This document shows positions 1 to 8,516 of a stretch of 64,000 nt of DNA, piece by piece. Both the position numbers and the translations under genes were made by a program. Position 1 is the stretch's first letter. The number at the start of each line of letters is the position of its first letter. The notes under the pieces were generated by a model. It was not told the DNA's origin. It did no database searches and saw only the letters and a list, made by a program, of their open reading frames with translations. Source of the DNA: Podospora comata (taxonomy: Eukaryota; Ascomycota; Sordariomycetes; Sordariales; Podosporaceae); NCBI GenBank assembly GCA_017354895.1, contig CP071497.1:1302001-1366000 (forward strand), read 5' to 3'.

Positions 1-1
1 G

Positions 2-298
2 GGGATGAGGATTTTGGATGGGGGGAGTGATTACGCTGTTGCGGCTTATGATGAGAAGGCGAGGAAGCTGGTGATTGTGGCTGTTAACTGGGGGGAGGCC
101 CAGTATATCAATTTTGATCTGGGGAGGTTTGGAGCCGTTGGGTCGGATGGATCGGTGGTCAAGAGGTGGGCGACACAGATTGGGAGTGGCAGTCGTTATG
201 TTGAGTACAGTGATACTCAGCTTAGTGGGAAGAAGTTCTGGTCAAGATTTGAAAAGAAGATGGTCCAGACTTTTGAAGTGACGGGTGTTGTTCTGTAG
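2..298 (+). CDS. GH30-type endo-beta-1,6-galactanase, C-terminal end (5' partial)
   Basis: The last 98 codons of a gene that enters from the left edge. The segment reads like the C-terminal beta-sandwich that follows the barrel in fungal GH30 endo-1,6-beta-galactanases: DYAVAAYDEKARKLVIVAVN, then an aromatic GSRYVEYSDT stretch and FEKKMVQTFEVTGV at the end. In the family this small domain packs on the (beta/alpha)8 barrel of a secreted enzyme cutting beta-1,6-galactan side chains of arabinogalactan. The catalytic glutamates would lie upstream and cannot be seen. The ATG at 5 is internal, so the frame is taken from base 2. The assignment is from recognition of the sequence pattern; another clan GH-A enzyme with the same sandwich is possible. 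Confidence 0.6.
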   Translation, partial: GMRILDGGSDYAVAAYDEKARKLVIVAVNWGEAQYINFDLGRFGAVGSDGSVVKRWATQIGSGSRYVEYSDTQLSGKKFWSRFEKKMVQTFEVTGVVL

Positions 299-383
299 AT
301 TGATTGATAGATACATACCTACGATTGTTGCCTTGCTTCCCTTGAGATTCTCCCAGCAAGAACCACGGGGTCAACTATGAGCC

Positions 384-972
384 TCAAACCTCATAAGGTG
401 ACTTGACATCCCTCCAAGTCGAATCATCCGCTCTTTCGGCCTTGTACTCGTTCCAGAATCTCTCAAATGCCTGCCGACTGTACATGTCTTTCGGGGGACC
501 CTCTCCGTCGCCAAAGCGATCCAGGATTGCGCTGTTGTACTGATGCAGGCCCTCCAAATGCTGAACGAGGAAGGGCTTTTTGTCCTTGCGTGCAGCAACC
601 ACAGTCCCGACGTTCAGTTACCACCCCAATGGCGCAAACCCGAACTCGGGATCAATATCATCCATGTGACAGGCTGATTGTCAAGATGCTACTGTTCAAA
701 CGAGAAATGTTCCAACCCGGTGTACCACAACAGGAATTTTGAGAAGGCTGGGCGAAGGTGCGACGTCCTTCGTAAAGACATCACGGTCCGAGTCAAGCTC
801 GATGGCGTACCAGAGGTCTTTGCCGTAGTCAGCTAGCTGGCTGACGGCGCAGTTGATGTTGACTGCGAGAATCCGCGGCACTTCCGCGTCGACATCACTA
901 AATCAAGCAACTTCAGAGCACAGGTAAGGCCAAGCAGGAGAGGGTATCTTACTTCTACGTATTCTCAGTCAT
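384..972 (-). pseudogene. Decayed gene of an unrecognised conserved fungal protein
   Basis: A coding signal can be followed on the minus strand from an ATG at 972. Exon 1 (972-953) meets a GTAAGA donor; a 55-nt intron ends in TTTAG at 898; exon 2 reads EVPRILAVNINCAVSQLADY and KDLWYAIELDSDRDVFTKDV; a later segment reads IDPEFGFAPLGW then NVGTVVAARKDKKP and FGDGEGPPKDMYSRQAFERF. Two stops sit in frame where a glutamine is expected: a TAG six codons in and a TAA between APLGW and LNVGTV, each one C-to-T step from CAG or CAA. The second intron junction could not be resolved. The protein-like blocks on either side of the stops argue for a recently inactivated host gene. Function is unknown to me; a resemblance to fungal MYND-finger proteins is only an impression. 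Confidence 0.5.
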
Positions 973-1276
973 TGTCCAGATGTGCGGGATAACGGAGGGG
1001 TAAAGAGGCGAAGGGAGAATAGATAGCAAGTTTGAGGAGCGATCGGCCCGAAGTGAGCTTTTTTGAGGTTGCTAGTGGCCGCCTCGCACCACAAACAACA
1101 CTGGGAAAGCTCAACAATTGCAAGTGCTCGTGATCGAGTACCAGATAGGCGCTCTTAGCCCTATCTCAGACAACGGGTGTAGAACTGGAAAAGAGAAAGT
1201 TTGTGGTTTCTTTATGATCTTGCTTGACGTCAGCCTGGGCACATACAGTCTTCAGGGGTCCCAGCCAACTAAGCCT

Positions 1277-2107
1277 TCACCTCCCACCCTCGAACGAACC
1301 AGGATGCCCTCTGACCCACTCAGCAACCTCCTTGCAAGGAGCCACCCAAACATCTTTCTCAGTGGCAATCATCCCAAGCACCTCCTCCAACATGGCAAAC
1401 TTCTTTTCGTCTGTCTGTAGAAACGGATGGAACAAAACAGAGAGATATCCACCCGTCTGTCTGATCTCCTCCATCTTACTCGTCAACCACCCCTTCATAT
1501 CTTCCTCGGGGTTCTCCAACTCTTCTCTCTCGCCATGATCCTCCCTTATGCCTCTGAACTTATCCATATACCAGAAAGCATCCACCCCCCTCCACTCAAA
1601 CGGCAGCACCACCACCCCCTCTTTCCCAATCCCTAGCTCCCCTAGAGGTGAAACATATCTCACACCATGCTCCTTCAGCAACCCCCAAGTCCCATCATTG
1701 ATACTCCCCCCAGGTGGACGAAACCCCTCATACTTGATACCAGCTTTCCTTGCTTCCTCCCAGCTCTTATCGAAATTCTCCTGCTCTGCTTCGAGGGAAA
1801 GATTCTTCCAGACTTCATGCTGGTACCCATGCCAGGCTACTTCGTGACCAGCATCTTGCAGTGATTTAATAGCGTCAGGGTAGGCAGACAAGCTCCATGA
1901 CTCGGCAAAGTACGTGGCTTTGATGTTGTGCTTTTCGAGAAGTGACAGCATGCGCGGGAGTTGGTTGGTGACTGCCGGGTGGGTACCGATGGGGTGAGGC
2001 CACTTGCCATTGAGGACGTCTTGAGCTTCGCCTAGGTTGTCCATGGTGAAGGAGATGGCTGCTTTGTAGGGGGCTGGCCAGCGGGAGGGGGGCGGTGGGG
2101 GCGTCAT
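1277..2107 (-). CDS. Polysaccharide deacetylase-like (NodB fold) protein
   Basis: A 276-residue single-exon protein started at the ATG at 2107 (MTPPPPPSRW); the frame stays open upstream only with non-ATG codons. It has the signatures of the DNLGEA-type branch of the NodB/PuuE carbohydrate esterase-4 fold: SFTMDNLGEA in place of TFDDG, the metal site EVAWHGYQHEV with H-x3-H, the RPPGG loop (FRPPGGSIND) and a late VLFHPFLQ histidine motif. Members hydrolyse N-acetyl or cyclic amide groups (chitin deacetylase, peptidoglycan deacetylase or allantoinase-like). There is no signal peptide, so a cytosolic small-molecule amidase role is at least as likely as chitin modification. Its left neighbour is the decayed gene and its right side is a long non-coding stretch. 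Confidence 0.8.
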   Translation of the reverse strand: MTPPPPPSRWPAPYKAAISFTMDNLGEAQDVLNGKWPHPIGTHPAVTNQLPRMLSLLEKHNIKATYFAESWSLSAYPDAIKSLQDAGHEVAWHGYQHEVWKNLSLEAEQENFDKSWEEARKAGIKYEGFRPPGGSINDGTWGLLKEHGVRYVSPLGELGIGKEGVVVLPFEWRGVDAFWYMDKFRGIREDHGEREELENPEEDMKGWLTSKMEEIRQTGGYLSVLFHPFLQTDEKKFAMLEEVLGMIATEKDVWVAPCKEVAEWVRGHPGSFEGGR

Positions 2108-4132
2108 GTTGGTGATGTTGGTGACCGGTGTTGGTGATGTCAAGTGTTGCTAGGAAGAAATCGTCAGCATGCAGAGAAGACCGGACGGAAGTAAACGAAG
2201 GTCGTCGGCAACGAGCCGACCCGCCGGGATGGTTTGTTTGCTGTCGGCAGTTGAAAGCCAAGACACGATGCCCCGATGCCCCGCATTCTGCTGTCTCCAA
2301 CTTCGATGACGTTGTGGGGAAGATGGAACAGGATCATCGCGACAATGGGGAAAAACGGGAAAAGAGAGAATAAACAAGAAAATTGAAGTTGGCTTTAGGC
2401 GCTACGATATCTGGGTTGCCTTTATAGGCCAGAACCACAGACCACTCTACTCAAGTCAGGCAGACAGCTGTGCTGGTTTGATGCCTGCTCCTTCCTCACA
2501 ACACAACATAGTTATGGGCCCTGCCCCGCTCACCATCGCCATCGCATAAAGAAATATTTCCCCAGTGCAACTGCTCTTATTCCTTTCATTCAGTCATTAT
2601 TATCACGACATTATCAATTAACCAAGCCCCATGTCCACCTCATCAGATCCCTTGGGCCGGCGTTTCCCTCGGCATTCTTCCCACGCCATGTATGTCATCC
2701 ACTGTGACCCTGCTCATTATCATGATTCTCGTGGGCAGTATCCTCTGCCCTTTCTCGACTCGACGACTCGACGACCCGACAACGCCATAGCACAATGACG
2801 CGCTTTACGACGATCGATTCGACGATAGCGTTCCTAAACGCCAGCAAACATGCATACGACGACGCTTCAATTTCCATTTGGTGGAGCTAGATGACGGTTA
2901 GCCATGAAGCAAGCAGAGCACTGCAAGGGTAGCACCTACGACTTCATGTCCTTCCTTTTGACAAATCGAGCATCTTCAGTGATTGGCCGACTTACACCTC
3001 AGCGAAGGAAGTGTTTTCGTCGATTGTATGGCTCCCTTGTTTGGTGGGCCTCTTGTGCCCGGCCAGCCTTGTTGGTCGTTGGACAATCAGACAAAATAAG
3101 CGCCGTTATTCGATGTCGTCTTTTCCAAATCCAAATCAGATTGCGGCAGCTTATCCAACCATTTGCCTACTTTCTCCCGTCTTCCCATTGAAGGATACGG
3201 GGATGGCTGTTGGTAGCGCTCTGGTTGTTGACAAGGCTGAGGCTCCGGGCTGGGATCCTCTCCCTTGACAAGATCAATCAAGGGCTTGGCCACCTTCCAG
3301 TACAGGACAAACATCATGGCGAATTGATAATGATTGTTTACTCGAGATACCTAAAAGTATCGTGCCCAAGCTGCAGATATGTATAAAAGACGGTTCGGTC
3401 TTCGGCTTTCTTTTACGTCTTCTTGGAGCGACGGCTGTCAGGGACTGGGGATGCGGGCCCTAGCGGACAAGGTGGGGTTGGCGATGCCCGAGGTTTCCGT
3501 AAACATCTAAAAAATCCTGAATTAAGATGCTGAAAAGCAGGAAAGAGACGGATGGTTTGATGGGAGGGCATCGTTGATTTCTAATAGGATTTGTGGTTGA
3601 ACGGAGATCGGCTTTAACGGGTGTTCGGCATTTTCCAGGGGTCCGATTTGGGTGCAGGACAGCGAATGGTGTCTTGGAGGAAACACTGGATTGTCGATGG
3701 GAGGCCGAAGTCTGCGATCGACAGAGACAGAAACAGGCGGGGCAGGACGCGCTGTTAGTCAGCTGTGGGTAGGGGTTGCGACGCAACCTGGGCTGCCATG
3801 GCGGCGTGATAGGGAAAAGATGGGCTTGATTGGGACAAAAACGAGAGGGTACGGAGCAAATGCTCAGAGTGACAGGATCATGACTGTTGGCAATGCCTGA
3901 ATATTGATATCTTTTGCAGGTTGACAAATAGCAATCGATCGCGATCGCAATATTTTGAGAAGACCGGAGTTGCTTATGCCCGATCTGCCTTGATGGCTTG
4001 ACAATCAGCCCTTGCATCCATTCCACCCACCCAACCACCCAACCACCGATATTGACGCTCCCTCGCGGCAACCCATCACCACCAAAACACAACAAAAAGA
4101 ACTCCCCAGTCGCTCTCTTCTCTCCGTACTCC
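2108..4132. other. Intergenic, 2 kb, no convincing long gene
   Basis: Apart from the small minus-strand frame at 3087-3317, I see only short unsupported frames. A TATA-like TATAAAAG lies near 3380. Pyrimidine-rich CCACCCAACC repeats occur near 4020-4050, just before the tRNA-Pro pair. One long minus-strand frame (3460-4173) runs into a tRNA and has no protein character. Confidence 0.5.
3087..3317 (-). CDS. Possible small protein, unrecognised
   Basis: A 76-codon frame beginning with two adjacent ATGs after GCC (a fair fungal start context). The N-terminus MMFVLYWKVAKPLIDLVKGE could be a short membrane-associated helix, followed by a Pro/Gln-rich stretch and a charged KVGKWLDKLPQSDLDLE segment. 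Composition is protein-like but I do not recognise it, no intron supports it, and it stands alone in 2 kb of intergenic DNA. It may be a real short gene or chance. Confidence 0.25.
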   Translation of the reverse strand: MMFVLYWKVAKPLIDLVKGEDPSPEPQPCQQPERYQQPSPYPSMGRREKVGKWLDKLPQSDLDLEKTTSNNGAYFV

Positions 4133-4223
4133 GGGGCCACCCGGGGATTGAACCCGGGACCTCTCGCAAGCAATGCTGTAGGGTGAACCCTAAGCGAGAA
4201 TCATACCACTAGACCAGCGGCCC
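4133..4223 (-). tRNA. tRNA-Pro(AGG), intron-containing, copy 1
   Basis: The minus strand folds as a full cloverleaf. The acceptor GGGCCGC pairs with GTGGCCC (one G-U), the D-arm A box is TGGTCTAGTGGTATGA, the anticodon stem is CTCGC/GCGAG with loop TTAGGGT giving anticodon AGG, and the T arm is TCCCGGGTTCAATCCCCGGG. About 19 nt are inserted after position 37, the standard place for a nuclear tRNA intron. The mature length without the intron is about 72 nt. A second copy with a different intron follows 29 bp further on. Confidence 0.93.
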
Positions 4224-4252
4224 GATGAAGAAGACAGCGAACGGGAGGGAAC

Positions 4253-4345
4253 GGGGCCACCCGGGGATTGAACCCGGGACCTCTCGCAATGCAGATGCTG
4301 TAGGGTGTACCCTAAGCGAGAATCATACCACTAGACCAGCGGCCC
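4253..4345 (-). tRNA. tRNA-Pro(AGG), intron-containing, copy 2
   Basis: Same exons as the copy at 4133-4223 base for base, same anticodon AGG, but a two-base-longer intron with a partly different sequence (TACACCC start, extra bases before the 3' site). The tandem, same-strand arrangement points to a local duplication with the introns diverging. Confidence 0.93.
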
Positions 4346-4641
4346 TTGATGTTTCCATTGTTCTTTGGCGAGGTTGGTGACGAGAGAATGGGATTTTCTG
4401 TCTCGCTGAGGGCTTTCTTTTTGACTCATTCGCCGGTTCGAGGGTTTAGTTGTGGCGGCGGTGGAAAGAGGGGTGGGTCTGGGTTGGGTGAGTGGACAAA
4501 GTTGTGCATTGCCAGATCTCGGGCCGCGTCTGCTCCGGATGTTATGTGCTCCCCGCTACGACGCCCGCTGCCGAACATCCGGCAAAATCACACACAAAAG
4601 ACCTTTTCCGGCTGTGAAAATGACCACATCCCGATACACTA

Positions 4642-4712
4642 GCATCAGTGGTTTAGTGGTAAAATCCATCGTTGCCATCGATGGGCCCCGTGTTCGATTC
4701 ACGGCTGATGCA
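4642..4712 (+). tRNA. tRNA-Gly(GCC)
   Basis: 71 nt, no intron. Acceptor GCATCAG/CTGATGC with discriminator A; D arm with TGGTTTAGTGGT; anticodon loop TTGCCAT gives GCC; T arm CCGTGTTCGATTCACGG. An identical gene lies inverted at 8146-8216. Confidence 0.95.
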
Positions 4713-5158
4713 TCTTTTGCCTGGGCGTGTTGAGTATGCTTTTTGGTGCTTAGATATCAGGTTTCCTTGATCTTGGGTGAGGGGCACATTTTTGATTCAA
4801 CTCCAAAGATGAGCGGAGCACTGTGCTGCGCCCTGACCACAACCGCCATCTGCCGAGGACTGTTGGCGGGAATATCTCGCTGATAGCTAACGAAAATGTT
4901 GTGACACAGAGCAACACCAAACAGTTCGAACTGATTCGCCTGTCATGGCTGCCATCCGAAATCTCACTGACAGCACCGATTCCGGCGATCCGATCTGTGG
5001 GGCCGACGATAGTGGGGGCTCCCTTCCGTTCATGCCTTCCCGTCATCGTCGGCATTTGATCAGGAGTCTTGGCCCTGACCACCATCGCCAACTTCATTTT
5101 CTTCAACTTTCACCACACTGAAAGGGATTTACGTCACTGAACGACGTCACACCAAAAC
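4713..5158. other. Intergenic, upstream of the acetolactate decarboxylase gene
   Basis: Follows the tRNA-Gly terminator region (TTTTTGG near 4740). No RNA or protein gene seen. It should hold the promoter of the gene starting at 5159; the near-palindromic ACGTCACTGAACGACGTCAC at 5131-5150 contains two CRE/ATF-like TGACG half-sites. Confidence 0.4.
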
Positions 5159-5875
5159 ATGGCAACCAACGAAGTCTACCAATACTCCCTGATATCCGCC
5201 CTCATGGATGGCGTAGCCTCCAACGGCATCCCCATATCCGACGTTTTGCGCCATGGCGACCACGGTCTTGGCACCTTTAAGAACATGGTTGGCGAGATGA
5301 TTGTCCTCGACGGGGAGGTGTACCAGATGAAGGCCGACGGTTCGGTGGTACATGTCGACCCGGAAACAACCATCACACCCTTTGCGACGGTCACCAGATT
5401 CGACCCCACCACCACTGTCAAGGCTACGTTGAAAGATGGCAAGAAAGACCTTCAGGCGTTACTAGATGAGCTCCATCCAGAGGCAACGAACCATTTCCTC
5501 GCGATTAGGCTGAATGGGATGTTTGAGAGGATAGAGTTCAGGACTGCGGGCGGGCAGTGCAGGCCGAGAGAGGGGATGGTGGATGTTTGCTCGAGGCAGA
5601 CGACACATACGTTTGAGGGGGAGATGGGGACGGTGATTGGGTTTAGGTGCCCAGGGTATGTCATGGGGATTAATGTTGCGGGGGATCATTTGCATTTTAT
5701 CAGTGAGGATCGGGAGAGGGGAGGGCATATATTGGGGTTTGAGACCGAGGGGGAGATCGAGGTTGGCGTGGCGGTCCTGTCGAACTTCCACTTGGAACTG
5801 CCAAAGGGGGATAGGGAGTTTGATGAGGCGAAGTTGGTGAAGGACGAGGAGGGGATTAAGGCTGTCGAAGGGTGA
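5159..5875 (+). CDS. Alpha-acetolactate decarboxylase
   Basis: A 238-residue intronless protein matching the ALDC family end to end (bacterial members are about 235-260 aa). It opens with YQYSLISALMDGV, then the HGDHGLGTF and MIVLDGEVYQ blocks, TPFATVTRFD, and the metal site GINVAGDHLHFISEDR..GGH. His177, His179 and His190 have the +2/+11 spacing of the three zinc ligands of the Bacillus enzyme, and the catalytic Glu region MVGEMI is kept. The enzyme converts 2-acetolactate to acetoin, draining an intermediate of valine/leucine synthesis. No signal peptide is seen. The ATG has a good context (CAAAACATGGC). The family is bacterial in origin and patchy in fungi, so old horizontal transfer is likely. 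Confidence 0.93.
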   Translation: MATNEVYQYSLISALMDGVASNGIPISDVLRHGDHGLGTFKNMVGEMIVLDGEVYQMKADGSVVHVDPETTITPFATVTRFDPTTTVKATLKDGKKDLQALLDELHPEATNHFLAIRLNGMFERIEFRTAGGQCRPREGMVDVCSRQTTHTFEGEMGTVIGFRCPGYVMGINVAGDHLHFISEDRERGGHILGFETEGEIEVGVAVLSNFHLELPKGDREFDEAKLVKDEEGIKAVEG

Positions 5876-6310
5876 GCAGTTAAGGGAAGTGACCTAATAT
5901 CGTGGAGGTGATAGAGGGTTGGTGGTGGAGGAAGTCTTGATTTTGTCTTGGCAAGATCTTCCTCTTTCGCGCTAAAATTATTCCCAAAACAGCTCCGCAT
6001 TCTCCGGGGCACAGCAGGCGTGGTGTACCTTAACTGAACGTCGATGAAGAGAAGCCATAAAGTACCTCAAGGGAACCAGGTGCAATGAGCTATCAGAAGC
6101 GAGGATGGCACTTCAGGTGAAGGGAAAGGTTACTTGTACCTGGGTACTTCCTCGAGCTGGACTTGTGTCACCGCAACAGCGGAGAATGCGATGTCGGGAC
6201 TTTATCCGAGCTGTTCCCCAGGCCCACGTAAGCACGCCAGGCAACCATGACTCCATGAGCGTCACCACGATAGCAGCGCAAACACCTCAATGTCCCCAGC
6301 GTGTTCTCTT

Positions 6311-6350
6311 GGAATCAGAATCATCGTTTTGGAATCAGAATCATCGTTTT
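6311..6350 (+). repeat. Perfect 20-bp tandem duplication
   Basis: The 20-mer GGAATCAGAATCATCGTTTT occurs twice head to tail, 28-67 bp upstream of the start at 6378, so within the 5' leader or core promoter of the secreted-protein gene. Confidence 0.9.
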
Positions 6351-6377
6351 GCGCTATAACAATTGACAGCAGCAGTC

Positions 6378-8000
6378 ATGATGCGGATTGGCAGCCTGAG
6401 ACATGCAGCCGTTTTGGTGGCTTGCCTGTCCCACCATGTGGCGGCTGTCAATCATCGGGACCCCGCCGAGGGGGCAGCTAGGATGAATGCTTACGAAATC
6501 TTCAACGCCATCCATTCCGCCATGCGACAATGGGGCTCATCTTTGAACCATAATGGCCTGTCAACTTTCGTCGCCACTGTTCCTGCTGGAGTGACCTTGT
6601 ACCACGGCACCTGGAGGTCAACACCGCCACCTGGTCCAGAATGGCTCGCCTTCGAGATTGAGCACGCAGAGCTATTTGCTCACCCGCGATGGAAGTTTCC
6701 GCCGCGGGAGTTGAACACTGCGGGCTCTCCCATGCCGCTCCAGCGCCAACGAGGGATTTTCTTCCAGGGAGAAAACGATTATGAGGTTCGAGAAGATGGC
6801 GAGGATGAAAAAGGGTACCTCCAGATCTACAAAACGACACAGCCTGTTCGGCTGCTCTACCTAGACGGTACGAGTGCCGCCAACACGGAGATGGGCACCC
6901 TGGACTTGCAAGACTTTGTTATCCGAGGGGACCGCAATGCTGAAGCTTGGGATGAGTTCGGTCGTGCCAAAAGTCTCTGTGATATTGTCACGAGCTGGGG
7001 TCTTCAGGGTGTGATTCGGATGGAAGCCGGTTTTGAGATCATCAAGTGCAACTTTTCTGACAGCATGGAGCTGGTTTCCGCTATCCAGCGTCCAGCTGAT
7101 CCGTCCAACTCTGATGGGCTAGGCTGGGAAGGGTATGCTGAAGTTCACCCTTTTGAGTGGATCAGCGCTGTTGCTCAGCGGTACCATGGTATTGGTGGCT
7201 CCAGGGTAGAGCTCGATTTCTCTTCCATGGTCTCGGCGATGTTTTACCCTGTCAACCTCACCAATGACAAATCGTCAAAGCCAAATCTTCCACGATTGTG
7301 GTATGCAACAGAGGACGAGTTGCTGAGCATCAGGTCCCGCGTGGAGGAGGTGGTACGTGAGCGCCTGGACGGCAAACACACTTCCATTAACTGGCAGGAG
7401 GTTACCGATCTGATCATCACACGCTATGCAGATAGGCTTTGGTTCATGGCAGAAAAAGCTCAGTCGATATTGGAGTTCCAAGGCGAGCTCAACCATCTGA
7501 CAAACACCCATGTCGACTACGGCGAGAAAGACATATATCATGCCGCCTGTTCACGCTGCGAACGCCACTATATCAGCTCAGCCACGCCCAAGACTCCAGA
7601 AGACCGTCTTATTCTTGCCGCCATGGAGGAAGTGGCGCATGCTATCTGCGAGACACTATTCGTAGTGCGCCTTTCCATCAAGAATCGGATCAGGATTGAC
7701 AAGCTCAAATACAACGACAAAGTACCTGCGAGCCGTGTGGATGAACTTCTTCAATCTTCAAAGAAGGCTATCAGGGAGTTGATGGACCAGCTGAAGTGGA
7801 CAAGATGGAAGGAGTGCACCACCTGTGACTATCACGAGGTGTGCTTTGCGCCGCTGTGGCCTGTCGGTGACAAGGACTCGTACGAGCAGCCCAACTGCAG
7901 GAATCATTCTTCGATTCAGAATAGCTGGTGGGATAACCGGTACTGGGATATGCCGAAGATGCCGCATGCGCCGAAGCCGCCTTCGCGTGAGGACCTTTAA
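6378..8000 (+). CDS. Large secreted protein of an unrecognised fungal family
   Basis: A 540-residue single-exon protein. The frame opens at a TTG but the first ATG pair is at 6378, giving MMRIG, a hydrophobic stretch AAVLVACLSHHVAAV and a likely signal cleavage near residue 25. The mature part has a conserved-looking block VATVPAGVTLYHGT, then PEWLAFEIEHAELFA, a middle HPFEWISAVAQRYHGIGGSR, and two C-terminal cysteine clusters (HAACSRCERH and WKECTTCDYHEVC). I know this as a recurrent uncharacterised ascomycete secreted family and assign no function. The YHGT motif loosely recalls ADP-ribosyltransferase folds, but no supporting second motif was found. Codon use is like its neighbours. Confidence 0.75.
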   Translation: MMRIGSLRHAAVLVACLSHHVAAVNHRDPAEGAARMNAYEIFNAIHSAMRQWGSSLNHNGLSTFVATVPAGVTLYHGTWRSTPPPGPEWLAFEIEHAELFAHPRWKFPPRELNTAGSPMPLQRQRGIFFQGENDYEVREDGEDEKGYLQIYKTTQPVRLLYLDGTSAANTEMGTLDLQDFVIRGDRNAEAWDEFGRAKSLCDIVTSWGLQGVIRMEAGFEIIKCNFSDSMELVSAIQRPADPSNSDGLGWEGYAEVHPFEWISAVAQRYHGIGGSRVELDFSSMVSAMFYPVNLTNDKSSKPNLPRLWYATEDELLSIRSRVEEVVRERLDGKHTSINWQEVTDLIITRYADRLWFMAEKAQSILEFQGELNHLTNTHVDYGEKDIYHAACSRCERHYISSATPKTPEDRLILAAMEEVAHAICETLFVVRLSIKNRIRIDKLKYNDKVPASRVDELLQSSKKAIRELMDQLKWTRWKECTTCDYHEVCFAPLWPVGDKDSYEQPNCRNHSSIQNSWWDNRYWDMPKMPHAPKPPSREDL

Positions 8001-8145
8001 GGAGCAACAAGAGAAACGTTTTCCCCATTACATACCATGCAGAACAGCCTGTTGATGTCCGGAGATGAGTGAACCCCTGAAAAAGACAAGTCATGTTGAA
8101 GAAAAAAGAATCGGCATTTTAAGGAAAGGCAAAAGAAAGTTTGAT

Positions 8146-8216
8146 TGCATCAGCCGTGAATCGAACACGGGGCCCATCGATGGCAACGATGGATTTTACC
8201 ACTAAACCACTGATGC
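8146..8216 (-). tRNA. tRNA-Gly(GCC), identical to the copy at 4642
   Basis: The reverse complement is identical over all 71 nt to the tRNA at 4642-4712 (acceptor GCATCAG/CTGATGC, anticodon GCC, T arm CCGTG/CACGG). The two copies face each other across 3.4 kb that holds the decarboxylase and the secreted-protein gene. Confidence 0.95.
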
Positions 8217-8516
8217 TGTTGGATTTGTTGAAGGTTCGGGTCGGAGTGAGGCATTTTGTGTGCGGAGTTGCGTCCCGGGCCTAGCCCTGCATGATGGACA
8301 GGGGACCCCCTTTTTTCTAAACATGCAATGGATTCCTCACCCTTGATTGTATTTCATGAATGGGGAGGCACATAGGAAGCATTCTTTTGCTGGAAGTCAT
8401 TGTATAAGAAAGGTATCAAGATAAACACAGTCACCCCCTGAAATTGATGAAGACATTTACAAGCACCACGCATACATCATTATCCCGAGTATTTGCACCC
8501 GTCCGCTAAAATCAGC

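Noticed and set aside
3460-4173. 237-codon minus-strand frame
   Set aside because: Runs into the tRNA-Pro gene, opens at a non-ATG codon and has no protein family features.
6378-8000. ADP-ribosyltransferase assignment from the YHGT motif
   Set aside because: Only one short motif matches; the catalytic glutamate region could not be placed.
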